DNA of 64,000 nt from Campylobacter avium LMG 24591. GTDB taxonomy: Bacteria > Campylobacterota > Campylobacteria > Campylobacterales > Campylobacteraceae. Made by a program: the position numbers and the translations under genes. Positions 35,088 to 44,073 of the stretch are shown piece after piece. The notes beneath the pieces are model-generated. The model had not been told where the DNA came from. It did not search any database and was given only the letters and a program-made list of their open reading frames with translations. Each line of letters starts with the position of its first letter. Positions within the stretch are counted from its first letter, which is position 1. The stretch lies in assembly GCF_002238335.1 (NCBI RefSeq), contig NZ_CP022347.1, forward strand, positions 806,001 to 870,000. Reading direction: 5' to 3'.

Positions 35088-36344
35088 ATGTCAGTTATAA
35101 ATCCTTACGATAATTCCTCTATACTAGCCTACTCAAAGGCCAAAAAAGAAGCAAAACAAAGTTCGTCTTTAAATTTTGCTAATGTCTTTGCACAAAATTT
35201 AAACTCAAAATTATATGAAATACAACAAGATAACGCCTTACAAAATGCCTTAAGCGAAGCAAAGATAGAATACAAAAATAAAAATTTATCAAGCCTTAAC
35301 ACTGAGGTAAAAAAGGCTGATTTAGGCATAATATCTGCCCTATCATCACTTGATAAAACTGTAAAATCAAATTTTGCTTACGGCTACTCTGTCGATGAAA
35401 AAGGCTTTATGGGTGCTGATTTTAACCTAGCTGCAAATATACCACTTGATTTTAAAATTCACAAAAGCACTTTAGATGAGATGGAAAGGTATGCACAAAA
35501 TAAATCAAACAATCCTCACAGAGCCTCCTATGTAGGTGCTAAGTCTTATTTTGCCGAGCTTGATATGGCTCACATCATAGGGCAAAATTATAATCTCTTT
35601 GCTGATTTTGCAAAAAAGGCTTCATTTTTTGACAAGGACTCTTTTTCTCAAAGTGATTTAGAGGCTTTGCCAAAGGGAGTAGAGTATAGTAAATCAAAAT
35701 ACGATTTTATAAGCCATACCCACGATATAAGCGATGTCTCAGTAACACATATCTATAAAAATGAGGCTGATATAAAAGAGAAAAATGATATTTATTTATC
35801 TTTGATGACTATGGGTATTGATTATTCAGGTGTGCTTGAGCTTGATTTTAATACAAATATGAAAAAAGACGCTGATATAAGTAGTGAATTTAGCTTTAAT
35901 CCTGATTTTTCTATGTATGAAAATGAGGACGGTAGCAAAAGCTTAGAGTCTTTATTTCTAAGCTTTATCAAAAGCTCAAGCCCTGCCTTAGGCGGAGGAG
36001 ACACAAAGCTTGATCCTAAGGTTGAAATTTATAATATGGCTATGGAAAAACTAAGCAAACACGAAAAGCCTATGGATATAGCTTTGCTAAATTCCCAATT
36101 TGACTTTATGAACTATATCCTAGAAAATGCTAACAGTGATAGATTTTCAACACTGCACTTTTCTTTGTGGGCTGAAGAGAACTTTGGAGTAAGAGGAAGT
36201 GAGTATGGCAAGGCTGCTGCTTATGGACCTAGCTTTGATGAGGCTTATAAAAATGGCTTTAGAATGCCAACAGATTTGGTTTTATCTGAGGCAAAAGACA
36301 TTTTTGAAAGATTTCACAGGATAAACGCAAAAACAGCAGTGTAA
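35088..36344 (+). CDS. Unknown protein downstream of flaC
   Basis: I do not recognise this 418-residue protein. The ATG at 35088 has AAAAGGA seven bases upstream; an earlier in-frame ATG at 35064 lies in the hairpin. There is no signal peptide or membrane helix, and it is hydrophilic and rich in Ser, Asn and Lys. Notable segments are YAQNKSNNPHRASYVGAKSY (about 140-160), a DFISHTHDISDVSVTHIY block, and a compact C-terminus with LHFSLWAEENFGVRGSEYG. The location suggests a product exported by the flagellar apparatus or co-expressed with flaC, but this is inference from position only. Confidence 0.75.
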   Translation: MSVINPYDNSSILAYSKAKKEAKQSSSLNFANVFAQNLNSKLYEIQQDNALQNALSEAKIEYKNKNLSSLNTEVKKADLGIISALSSLDKTVKSNFAYGYSVDEKGFMGADFNLAANIPLDFKIHKSTLDEMERYAQNKSNNPHRASYVGAKSYFAELDMAHIIGQNYNLFADFAKKASFFDKDSFSQSDLEALPKGVEYSKSKYDFISHTHDISDVSVTHIYKNEADIKEKNDIYLSLMTMGIDYSGVLELDFNTNMKKDADISSEFSFNPDFSMYENEDGSKSLESLFLSFIKSSSPALGGGDTKLDPKVEIYNMAMEKLSKHEKPMDIALLNSQFDFMNYILENANSDRFSTLHFSLWAEENFGVRGSEYGKAAAYGPSFDEAYKNGFRMPTDLVLSEAKDIFERFHRINAKTAV

Positions 36345-36375
36345 AAGGGCTTTTACTTAAGCTCTTTATTTTTTA
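36344..36375. terminator. Terminator between convergent genes at 36344
   Basis: AAAGGGCTT, loop TTACTT, AAGCTCTTT with one G-T pair, then ATTTTTTAT on the + strand. It begins at the stop of the upstream gene and lies within the alternative 3' end that the sulfotransferase gene would use in its other reading phase (stop at 36353). Confidence 0.7.
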
Positions 36376-36398
36376 TCCTTTTAAATTCTTTCTTTATC

Positions 36399-38057
36399 CT
36401 ACGCACATCTTTCATAAATCTTATATATTTCAATGCCCCCCCCCCGTTTATTAGCCTCTATCAAGGCTTCGCCAAGTTTATATGTAAGGCATTCCTTTTC
36501 TTTTAAGGCAGCTGCATAGTCTGGGTAAGTATCCAAAGAAGGTAATTTTAAATAAGGATTTTTTGAGATTTTTTCATTATAAGCTTTTTGTTCAAGTTTA
36601 TGCTTTTCTTTTATATAAGATAAAACATAAGGCATTCTTATATAGCCTTTTAGAGATTTTGAATTTAAGATTAGGGCTTGTCCAAGTTTGTAGGCTAGAT
36701 GATTTTGCACTCTAAGTTTTGCACTTGTGTAGATATTTGCTTGAGGGCTTTGAATGTTTGATAAAAGATTTTCTAAATCTTTTACTTTTTGATTTAGAAT
36801 TTTACTTTGCAATATATCCTCATGAGTAAAGCCTAAATTTTTTTCCAAAAGTGTATTTTTAAGAACTTTTCTTTTTACCTTTTCTTCTAAGAAAGAAAGT
36901 TTTAGTGTTTTTGCTTTGTGTTCTTGAGAGGATAGAATTTGTTTTAAAGAGGAATTTTCGTTTTGTAAGTTTGAGACATTTAAATTTAAATTTGAAACTT
37001 GAGTATTTAGCTCTTGTATCTTTTTATCTTTATTATCTATGATATTTTTTCTATCCTTGGCAAAATCAACTATAAAATTTGCTATTCTATCCCAATACTC
37101 TGGTTTCATTTCTTTTAACTCATAGTTTTCTTTATAAGTGCTTAAATCTTTTTTAGGAAAGAGTCTTTCTTTATGAGGAAAAAATTCTTTTCTTACCCAT
37201 TCATTTGATTCTTCAAAATAAGTTATATAAGATTCATATATTTCTTTTTTAGGCATAAATTTAAGGGAGGGGTCTTTGGATAGAAATGTCTCCATCGCTA
37301 AATAATTAGGTATAAAACTATTCCTACCATTATGCTCCCAAGTAAAGCATTTGAAATGTGTATTTATACTTTCTAAGAGCTCAAAACCTATCAAATCAAG
37401 ACTCTCATTTTTGTTTGGGATAAGCACAAAACTTTCATCCAAGTCTAAGTTAAATATATGTAAAAAATCTTTTATTAAATCACCTTGATAAAATTCATTC
37501 TTATCAAAAAGCCTTAGTATGAGATTTTCCTTGCCAAAGGTATTCATAAAAGCTTTAGCTAAAGCCTTATATTCATACATTTGAAATCTAGGACTATTTT
37601 CTGGTTTGCTTTCCTTCGCATTGTAAGTTGGGTCAGCATTTTTAGTCTCCTGAGAACACAAAGAAAGAAGCAAATCCTCTTGAGAGCGTATATAAAGAAT
37701 TATCCTTATATCATCAAATCCCACTTCAGTGAAAAAGTCTTTCAAAGCAAGAGCTGCTTTATCCACATCCTTATGCCACCAAAGAATATCCTCAGAAGAA
37801 AAAATAAAGTCTTTGTTAGTATTTTGCTTAAGCTCTTCTTTTAAATTTTTAATAGTATCTTTTACAAATTTATCCTCTGTTTTACCTTCTAAATACAATC
37901 TAACTATGCGATTGAGATAACCATGCCTAGCCAGTGATAAGCTAACCCTACTATAAACAAAACCTTTGTTTTTTAAAACTTCATAATTCTTAGCCATAAA
38001 CCATTGTAAGCTAGTAGTGCCAGTTTTTGGCGTTCCTATATGCACATAAGCTGTCAT
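36399..38057 (-). CDS. Sulfotransferase-like protein with Campylobacter surface-glycan C-terminal module; apparently phase-shifted
   Basis: A 552-residue protein. The N-terminal domain (1-330) looks like a PAPS-dependent sulfotransferase: HIGTPKTGTTSLQWF at residues 6-20 is the 5'-phosphosulfate loop, and IRIILYIRSQEDLLLS is the usual 3'-phosphate block. A coiled coil (about 345-400) leads to a C-terminal module with paired YKLGQALI and YKLGEALI motifs, also in the protein at 58249-60072. A G10 tract ends the frame in GGGIEIYKIYERCA. With G9 the frame would run to 36353 and end in a YIRF...RIKKEFK tail matching the paralogue. I infer that the sequenced phase lacks the native tail. Acceptor unknown; capsule or LOS is likely. 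Confidence 0.85.
   Translation of the reverse strand: MTAYVHIGTPKTGTTSLQWFMAKNYEVLKNKGFVYSRVSLSLARHGYLNRIVRLYLEGKTEDKFVKDTIKNLKEELKQNTNKDFIFSSEDILWWHKDVDKAALALKDFFTEVGFDDIRIILYIRSQEDLLLSLCSQETKNADPTYNAKESKPENSPRFQMYEYKALAKAFMNTFGKENLILRLFDKNEFYQGDLIKDFLHIFNLDLDESFVLIPNKNESLDLIGFELLESINTHFKCFTWEHNGRNSFIPNYLAMETFLSKDPSLKFMPKKEIYESYITYFEESNEWVRKEFFPHKERLFPKKDLSTYKENYELKEMKPEYWDRIANFIVDFAKDRKNIIDNKDKKIQELNTQVSNLNLNVSNLQNENSSLKQILSSQEHKAKTLKLSFLEEKVKRKVLKNTLLEKNLGFTHEDILQSKILNQKVKDLENLLSNIQSPQANIYTSAKLRVQNHLAYKLGQALILNSKSLKGYIRMPYVLSYIKEKHKLEQKAYNEKISKNPYLKLPSLDTYPDYAAALKEKECLTYKLGEALIEANKRGGGIEIYKIYERCA
36436..36445 (-). repeat. G10 homopolymeric tract, phase-variation site
   Basis: Ten consecutive C on the + strand, ten G in the sense of the sulfotransferase gene. 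Poly-G tracts of 8 or more are the main contingency loci in Campylobacter. On paper, G9 extends the protein with the paralogue-like tail, G10 gives the tail shown, and G11 stops at once after GGGH. Confidence 0.93.
36440..36910 (-). repeat. Copy 1 of a long coding repeat (shared C-terminal module)
   Basis: About 470 bases encoding the C-terminal module of the sulfotransferase are highly similar to 58310-58800 on the same strand. Similarity includes stretches near-identical at DNA level, for example the part encoding RVQNHLAYKLGQALILNSKS. Limits are approximate. The pair is a possible substrate for recombination or gene conversion. Confidence 0.85.
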
Positions 38058-38108
38058 TCTTTGCCTTTATTAAAAATTTAATCCTTTTTTGCTACAATAA
38101 AGATGGTA

Positions 38109-38129
38109 AGTATATCAAAAAAAAAAAAA
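38109..38129 (-). promoter_or_regulatory. T13 tract abutting a putative -10 box upstream of the sulfotransferase
   Basis: On the minus strand a run of 13 T (38129-38117) is followed by GATATACT, whose TATACT (38114-38109) is a reasonable -10 box about 50 bases before the ATG at 38057. A length change in the run would alter promoter spacing or context, so expression may be phase-variable at transcription. Which -10 is used is inference. Confidence 0.5.
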
Positions 38130-38174
38130 CAAATTCTAAACTTGCTTTAGCTCTTTATAGTTTTTATTAAAAAC

Positions 38175-38705
38175 TTATTTTTTAGGTCTAAAAGCTTTTA
38201 TAATATCCTCATTTGTCTTTATATAAGCACCGCCTATTAAGTCTATGCAGTAAGGTATGGCTGCAAATACCGGCTCTAAGCATTCTTTTATCGCCTTTGG
38301 CTGACCGGGTAAATTTATGATGAGGCTTTTTTTTCTTATACCAGCTACTTGCCTTGAAAGTATAGCAGTTGGCACGAATTTTAAGCTTTCTTGCCTCATT
38401 AGCTCAGCAAAGCCAGGCAGCATTTTCTCGCAAACAGCCTCAGTTGCTTCTGGCGTTACATCTCTTGGTGCAGGTCCCGTGCCACCTGTGCTTAAGATGA
38501 GATCGCATTTTTTTTCATCGCTTAGGTATATTAGCTTTTGCTTTATCAGTTCGTATTCATCTGGTATTAGTTCATAATGAAAGATCATTTCATTTTTTAT
38601 GTAGCTTTGTAAAAGTTTTTTTATCTCTTTGCCTGATTTGTCCTCATAAACTCCGGCACTAGCCCTATCGCTTATGCTAAGAATGCCTATTTTTACTATA
38701 TCCAC
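38175..38705 (-). CDS. mog: Molybdopterin adenylyltransferase Mog
   Basis: Mog adenylates molybdopterin before MoeA inserts molybdate. The 176-residue protein has the nucleotide-binding signature STGGTGPAPRDVTPEAT and the conserved ISDRASAGVYEDKSG near the N-terminus, with NLPGQPKAIKECL in the C-terminal half. It overlaps the FtsH-like gene by one base. moeA lies separately at 52516. Likely client enzymes include the selenium/molybdenum formate dehydrogenase implied by fdhTU. Confidence 0.93.
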   Translation of the reverse strand: MDIVKIGILSISDRASAGVYEDKSGKEIKKLLQSYIKNEMIFHYELIPDEYELIKQKLIYLSDEKKCDLILSTGGTGPAPRDVTPEATEAVCEKMLPGFAELMRQESLKFVPTAILSRQVAGIRKKSLIINLPGQPKAIKECLEPVFAAIPYCIDLIGGAYIKTNEDIIKAFRPKK

Positions 38706-40321
38706 TACATACCCTCATTTAAGATCATAGCTACATCAGCACTCTCAAGCTTTTCCTGTTCTAAAAGTAAATCAGCAAGTTTTAATATCTTATCCTTCAT
38801 ACTTTCTATGTATTTTTCTAGCTCTTTTTTTTGCTCATCTAAGGAAAAGTCATCACTCATATCAAAGTTTAGCATAAAATTTACAAGCTCTTTTACCCTT
38901 AGCAAATCATTTTGTGAATTTGTATAAGTTTCATTGCAAATTAGCCTCATAGCACAGCTTCCAGCAAGATAAACCTTGATCTTATTTAAAAGCTCTGATT
39001 TTGATTTTATATGTTTTTCATACTCCTTAAATCTATCCTCTATCAAGGTGATCTTATCAAAGCCCACATCAAAATAATAAGCACAAAGAGCCTTAGCCGC
39101 CTGATAGGTAGCCTGAATTTTCTTTTCTTCTTCACTAAAGCTTAAAATCTTTTTCTTTCCTGTTAAAACCTTGTTTAAAACAGCGAAAAAATCACTTTCC
39201 TCAACCTCCTTAGCCTCTCTTCTTAAGGCATTTATAGCAGCCTCATTTACCAAGGTTTCAAGAGCAGCCCCGCTAAAACCAACCGTTGCTTTAGCTATAA
39301 CACTTAAATCAGCCTTGTGCTTTTTATCATTCATATAAATTTCTAAAATTTTAAGCCTATCTTTAAAATCTGGCAAGGATAAAAAAACCCTTCTATCAAA
39401 GCGACCTGAGCGAAGCAAGGCTGGATCCATAAGTTCTATTTTATTTGTAGCGGCTATTACTATCACTCCGCTATTGTCCTCAAAGCCGTCCATTTGGGTT
39501 AGGAGTTGATTTAGGGTATTATCCCTTTCTACATTTGAAATTTCTCCTCTAGCCTTGCCCACAGCGTCTATCTCGTCTATAAAAATGATACTTGGAGACA
39601 TCATTTTAGCACGAGAAAAAAGCTCTCTTACTCTTTTTGCTCCCATTCCTACATAAATTTCTACAAAAGAAGCTCCGCTTTGATAAAAAAATGGCACGGA
39701 AGCCTCTCCTGCTACAGCCTTTGCTATGAGGGTTTTACCAACGCCCGGAGGTCCTACCATTAAAACGCCCTTTGGCATTTTTATACCAAAGTCCTTGTAT
39801 TTTTTAGGATTTTTAAGAAAATCCACTATCTCGCTTAGCTCAAGTTTTACATCATCAACACCTGCCACATCATCAAAGCTTATATTAGAAATCACAGGTT
39901 TTATGGAATTTGAGTAGTCTAAATTTGAGATGGCGTTTTGATTTTGCTTATTTTGTGGGCTTTGTATGATGAAATTTGTCCTTTTTCTTGCAAAATAAAG
40001 TATAGAAAAAAACATAGCTAACAAGGCTGTAAGTATGAAAACAAAAAATAAAAAATCATAATCTTTTTTTAATTCTATAGGCACCTTTCTTAAAAGCTCA
40101 TCTATGTCAATGCCCTCTTTTATGATGACATACTTGCTTCCTGCTGCCTTAAAGATGATTTCATTGTCATTTAAGATAGCTTTTTCTATCAAATTTTTAT
40201 CCAAAAAACTTTGATAAAGAGCCTTGTCTATATATTCTGGTTCATTTTTTATATAAACTATGCCAAATAAAACACAAAGCACCAGCAAAGAAGCAATTAT
40301 AATCTTTTTATTTTTACTCAA
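38705..40321 (-). CDS. FtsH-like AAA+ membrane protein lacking the protease motif
   Basis: A 538-residue FtsH relative (family length about 640). Two N-terminal transmembrane helices (about 7-25 and 87-108) flank a short periplasmic domain. The AAA domain is intact: Walker A GPPGVGKT (about 190), Walker B IIFIDEID, and the second region of homology with ATNKIELMDPALLRSGRFDRR. In the peptidase region, HEAGH of true FtsH is replaced by YQAAK at residues 406-410, so the zinc protease site is absent. It is therefore a predicted unfoldase or chaperone. The neighbourhood with mtaB and aroB resembles that of HP0286 in Helicobacter pylori (from memory), so the divergence looks ancient. Confidence 0.9.
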   Translation of the reverse strand: MSKNKKIIIASLLVLCVLFGIVYIKNEPEYIDKALYQSFLDKNLIEKAILNDNEIIFKAAGSKYVIIKEGIDIDELLRKVPIELKKDYDFLFFVFILTALLAMFFSILYFARKRTNFIIQSPQNKQNQNAISNLDYSNSIKPVISNISFDDVAGVDDVKLELSEIVDFLKNPKKYKDFGIKMPKGVLMVGPPGVGKTLIAKAVAGEASVPFFYQSGASFVEIYVGMGAKRVRELFSRAKMMSPSIIFIDEIDAVGKARGEISNVERDNTLNQLLTQMDGFEDNSGVIVIAATNKIELMDPALLRSGRFDRRVFLSLPDFKDRLKILEIYMNDKKHKADLSVIAKATVGFSGAALETLVNEAAINALRREAKEVEESDFFAVLNKVLTGKKKILSFSEEEKKIQATYQAAKALCAYYFDVGFDKITLIEDRFKEYEKHIKSKSELLNKIKVYLAGSCAMRLICNETYTNSQNDLLRVKELVNFMLNFDMSDDFSLDEQKKELEKYIESMKDKILKLADLLLEQEKLESADVAMILNEGM

Positions 40322-41570
40322 AATTTACTCCTAAGTTTTCATTATAATCTCTTAAAACCTCGTATTTGTCTAGTTTTAGCCAAGTTTTTTCTAAATTTTT
40401 TTCGCTTTTTATCTTAAGCTTATTGTAAAATTGATCATAGCCCTCAAAATACCCATCCTTTTTTTGCTCTATCAAAACATAAAGACTTTTATCTTTGTTT
40501 TCTTGCCTAAATTTATAGTTATTATCCTTTACTATAGCTCTTAGAGTGTGAAGTCTTTGTTTTGCTACATTTTTTTCTATATCATTTTTCATCAAAGCTG
40601 AGGCAGTGTCTTTTCTAGGAGAAAAAATAAAAGCGTGTATATGAGTTAAGGCAAAATCCTTAAAATTTTCTAAAGCCTCTTGCCAAACAGCCTCGCTTTC
40701 TCCGGGATGTGCTACTATAAAATCAGTTCCCAAGGCAAAGCCCTTGTCTTTAAGAAAGGAAAATAAAGCCTTATCCTCATCAAGCCTTGATCTTCTTTTC
40801 ATTATCTTTAGCATAGTATCGCTTGTGTGCTGAAGTGCTATGTGTAGATGTCTTTCTAGTATGCTTTCATCTAAAATTTCTTTAAAGCTTTCATCTATCT
40901 GGCTAGGTTCTAAACTTCCAAGCCTTAGTCTTTTTAAGCCCCTTAGCTTAAAAATTTTTTGCAAAAGCTTACCTAGTGTGCTTTTTTCCTTAAGTCCGTA
41001 AGAGCCTATATTTGTACCTGTTAAAACTAGCTCACTATGCCCGTTTTCAAGCAAAAGTTCGCATTGTTTTAGTATGTAGTTTTCATCAAGGCTTCTTGAT
41101 TTACCTCTAACTGATGGGATTATGCAGTAAGAGCAGTTAAAATCACAGCCTTCTTGAATTTTCACAAAGGCTTTTGTATGTGCTTGAAAAGAATTTAGCA
41201 AGGCATTATCTTTAAATTTTAAGTCTCCTAGCTCTAAAAATTTCTCATTTTTTAAAAGTAAGGAATTTATCTTAGCTTTCTTTGCAGGAGCTAAAAGTCC
41301 AAAAATTTTACCCTCATCTAGCATTTTTTTACCAAGCTCAAGCCCACAACCTGTAAAAACTATCTTTACGCCCTTATTTTGCATAGAATTTATATAAGCT
41401 TTCGTGCCGCTATCAGCACCATTTGTAACGGTGCAAGAATTTACTACTATGACATTTGCCTCTTTTTCATCATTTATAATCTCATAATCTTTTATGTAAG
41501 ACTTTAAAAGCTCTGTATCATAGATATTTGTCCTGCAACCAAAGGTCTTAAAATATAATTTTTGCTTCAT
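40314..41570 (-). CDS. mtaB: MtaB, tRNA t6A37 methylthiotransferase
   Basis: A radical SAM enzyme that converts t6A37 in tRNA to ms2t6A. The 418 residues contain an N-terminal UPF0004 domain ([14 protein letters not shown] with its cluster cysteines at residue 11 and in NSCTVT and FTGCG), then the radical SAM motif [10 protein letters not shown] (about 138-147). MtaB is favoured over MiaB and RimO by the CRTN form of the first motif and by size. It overlaps the downstream FtsH-like gene by eight bases and the upstream aroB by four. Confidence 0.92.
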   Translation of the reverse strand: MKQKLYFKTFGCRTNIYDTELLKSYIKDYEIINDEKEANVIVVNSCTVTNGADSGTKAYINSMQNKGVKIVFTGCGLELGKKMLDEGKIFGLLAPAKKAKINSLLLKNEKFLELGDLKFKDNALLNSFQAHTKAFVKIQEGCDFNCSYCIIPSVRGKSRSLDENYILKQCELLLENGHSELVLTGTNIGSYGLKEKSTLGKLLQKIFKLRGLKRLRLGSLEPSQIDESFKEILDESILERHLHIALQHTSDTMLKIMKRRSRLDEDKALFSFLKDKGFALGTDFIVAHPGESEAVWQEALENFKDFALTHIHAFIFSPRKDTASALMKNDIEKNVAKQRLHTLRAIVKDNNYKFRQENKDKSLYVLIEQKKDGYFEGYDQFYNKLKIKSEKNLEKTWLKLDKYEVLRDYNENLGVNFE

Positions 41571-42619
41571 TTAAATTCCTCTAAGGTCCTTAAAAGCACA
41601 TCCTTTGGCACATCATTTTTTATAAAAGCCTCGCCTAGTTTTGATAAGAGTATAAAATTTATCTTTTCATTATGCGTTTTTTTATCTAGGAAAAAGGCTT
41701 CGTAAAACTCATTTACATCCTCTATTTTATAGCTTGTAGGTAGCTTAAATTTGCTTAAAAGTCTTTGTACTTTTTTTACTTCATCTTCTTTTAAAAGTCC
41801 TAAATTTAAGGCAAGGCGATTTGCCATATTCATACCTATAGCCACTGCCTCACCGTGCAAAAAGCCTTTGTATGCTGTTTGATTTTCTATTATGTGAGCA
41901 AAGGTGTGTCCGTAGTTTAAGAGCATTCTTAAGTTATTTTCTTTTTCATCTTTGCTAACTACATCAGCCTTTAGCTCTACGCTTTTTGCTATGATTTGCT
42001 TGTATATTTCATCATCAAAGCTTTCAAAAAAATCTTTTTCATCTAGCTTTTCTATAAATTCTAAGCTCTTTTCATCAAAGCTTAAAGCCATTTTGATAAA
42101 TTCAGCCATACCAGCACTAAGCTCTCTTTGAGGCAAGGTCTTTAAAAAAGAGCTTTCGCAATACACTGCCTTTGGCTGTTTGAAAGTGCCTATTAAGTTC
42201 TTGCCAAAAGAATTATTCACACCTGTTTTTCCGCCCACAGCAGCATCTACGCAAGCTAAAAGCGTGGTGGGTATGTTTATAAAATCAATCCCTCTTTGAT
42301 AAATGCTAGCTACAAAGCCCACTATATCGCTGATAACTCCTCCTCCAAGTGCTATTAAAGTGCTTTTTCTATCTAGCTTGGAAGTAAAAAGTTGATTTAA
42401 AATTTCCTCAGCCGTAGCAAGGCTTTTATACTCTTCGCCATCTTTTATGGTAATTATAAAAAGCTCATCAGCTTTTATCTTTGAAAGTAAGCTTTGCATA
42501 TGAAGTCCGGCTACTTTTGCATTGCTAATGATAGCTACTTTGCCCTTAAATTCAAGCTCTTTAAGCTCATTTATAAAGACTTGATACGAATTTTCTTTTA
42601 GTTTTACTTCTATTTTCAT
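41567..42619 (-). CDS. aroB: 3-dehydroquinate synthase AroB
   Basis: Second step of the shikimate pathway, NAD+ and metal dependent. The 350-residue protein has the dinucleotide-binding block [22 protein letters not shown], the substrate/metal region [23 protein letters not shown] and the metal ligands in [12 protein letters not shown] and [10 protein letters not shown]. It overlaps mtaB by ATGA. In C. jejuni and H. pylori a mechanosensitive channel gene, as I recall, lies between aroB and mtaB; here the two are fused head to tail. Confidence 0.96.
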   Translation of the reverse strand: MKIEVKLKENSYQVFINELKELEFKGKVAIISNAKVAGLHMQSLLSKIKADELFIITIKDGEEYKSLATAEEILNQLFTSKLDRKSTLIALGGGVISDIVGFVASIYQRGIDFINIPTTLLACVDAAVGGKTGVNNSFGKNLIGTFKQPKAVYCESSFLKTLPQRELSAGMAEFIKMALSFDEKSLEFIEKLDEKDFFESFDDEIYKQIIAKSVELKADVVSKDEKENNLRMLLNYGHTFAHIIENQTAYKGFLHGEAVAIGMNMANRLALNLGLLKEDEVKKVQRLLSKFKLPTSYKIEDVNEFYEAFFLDKKTHNEKINFILLSKLGEAFIKNDVPKDVLLRTLEEFK

Positions 42620-42638
42620 ACTTTTATTTTATCCTAAC

Positions 42639-44039
42639 TTAGCTAATTGGTATAAAAAATTGATAATTTTTGTTAAGCTTGTAATACAAGGTATTTAAAT
42701 CCATACTAAAGATGTTTTGTAAAGAAAAATCGAGCAAATCTTTTTTAAAGTATATAAACTGAAGCATGGCCTGCTTGTTTGATAGTTCTATTATCGGGTT
42801 TTTGCCTTTATTATTTATGATTTGAAGTTCTTTGTTGTATAGCTTTGAAAGGCTATTTATGTGTTCTATCAACTTTTTAGAGTCATTTTCAGGCTCGTAA
42901 TGATACAGCAAAGCTTTTAGTTTTAGTTGTTTGCTTAAATCTATCATGAGATTTGCTTGGTTTTCTAGCTCGTTTTCGTTTGAATTTAAAATCACAGCTT
43001 CACTAAGCTCGTCAAAATCACAGTCACCTATCTTTAAAACAGGAATTTTAAGCTTAAATAATTCTGCTTTTCTTTTTTTGAAATTCTTATCGTCTATTAT
43101 TATAAGCCCCAAATCATCATTCATAAGCATGCTTTTGATATTTTTCGTGCTTGTATTTTTATAATCAAAATAAACGGTTATAAAGGCCTTAGAATTTGAT
43201 TTTAACTCATCATAAAGCTTAGAAAGCTTGACATTTATAACATGTATAAAAAGCCTTTTGCTAGATGTTTTGCTCTGCATCAACAAGGCTGCATTATAAG
43301 CTTTTAAAAGCTCATTTTCGCTACACAAAGCCATGTCCAAAAACAAGTATAAATTATTGCCAAAAGGTGAGGGAAACTGGCCTGTGCCGCCTTTGATATT
43401 ATGATAAACTCCTTGTAAAACCGAGGGTTCGCCCACTAAAAGCAAGCTGTCATTAGGAATTATCATGGTTGATTGGCTTGGTACGAGAATTCTTTTATTT
43501 CTGTAAATTAGTGCTATTTTGTATTTTTTCTGCGATATAGACGAGATATGTCTATAAGCAAAAATGCTATAAGCTGGCACTTTTACCTCCATAATCTCTC
43601 CGATTGAAAGCCCTATATTATGAGCTAAATTTGGCACATCCGGCAAGAAAGATAATAAATACTCACTCAAAGAGCTTCTAACATCTACAAGATCGCATTT
43701 ATCATCATTTATACTAAGCCCCCAAAAATCGACCAAAACTATATTTACTTCCTCATCAATCTGCCTTATATTGTCATAAACGGCTTTTACATCAAATTCC
43801 TCTTTCATATGTATAAAAACTTGGCTGTAAGAATTTTTCAAAAACAAAGTTTTTAGCTTACTAGCCGAGCTTGGGTCAAATTTTATAAATTTTATATACT
43901 CATTTTCTAGTTTTAAGTCTATTGAGTCCTCATTGTAATACACCACATCAAAATGATAATCAGAAGTTTTTTGCAAACAAAGCCTTTCTAAGAAATACTT
44001 TGCTAAAATTCCATCAAGTATGAGTAAAATTTGATTCAT
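42639..44039 (-). CDS. TrkA C-terminal (RCK_C) domain protein, function unknown
   Basis: A 466-residue cytoplasmic protein. The middle part (about residues 140-205) has an RCK_C-type ligand-binding fold: EIMEVKVPAYSIFAYRHIS, then YKIALIYRNKRILVPSQSTMIIPNDSLLLVGEP. The N-terminal 130 residues look Rossmann-like but lack a clear glycine motif, and the C-terminal 250 residues are unrecognised. Such proteins regulate K+ channels or transporters, but no channel gene is adjacent. It sits between aroB and tgt, a location conserved in epsilonproteobacteria. Divergent from tgt with 34 bases between starts. Confidence 0.8.
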   Translation of the reverse strand: MNQILLILDGILAKYFLERLCLQKTSDYHFDVVYYNEDSIDLKLENEYIKFIKFDPSSASKLKTLFLKNSYSQVFIHMKEEFDVKAVYDNIRQIDEEVNIVLVDFWGLSINDDKCDLVDVRSSLSEYLLSFLPDVPNLAHNIGLSIGEIMEVKVPAYSIFAYRHISSISQKKYKIALIYRNKRILVPSQSTMIIPNDSLLLVGEPSVLQGVYHNIKGGTGQFPSPFGNNLYLFLDMALCSENELLKAYNAALLMQSKTSSKRLFIHVINVKLSKLYDELKSNSKAFITVYFDYKNTSTKNIKSMLMNDDLGLIIIDDKNFKKRKAELFKLKIPVLKIGDCDFDELSEAVILNSNENELENQANLMIDLSKQLKLKALLYHYEPENDSKKLIEHINSLSKLYNKELQIINNKGKNPIIELSNKQAMLQFIYFKKDLLDFSLQNIFSMDLNTLYYKLNKNYQFFIPIS

Positions 44040-44073
44040 ATAAACTCCAAAAGAAAAAGGCTAATTATAACAA

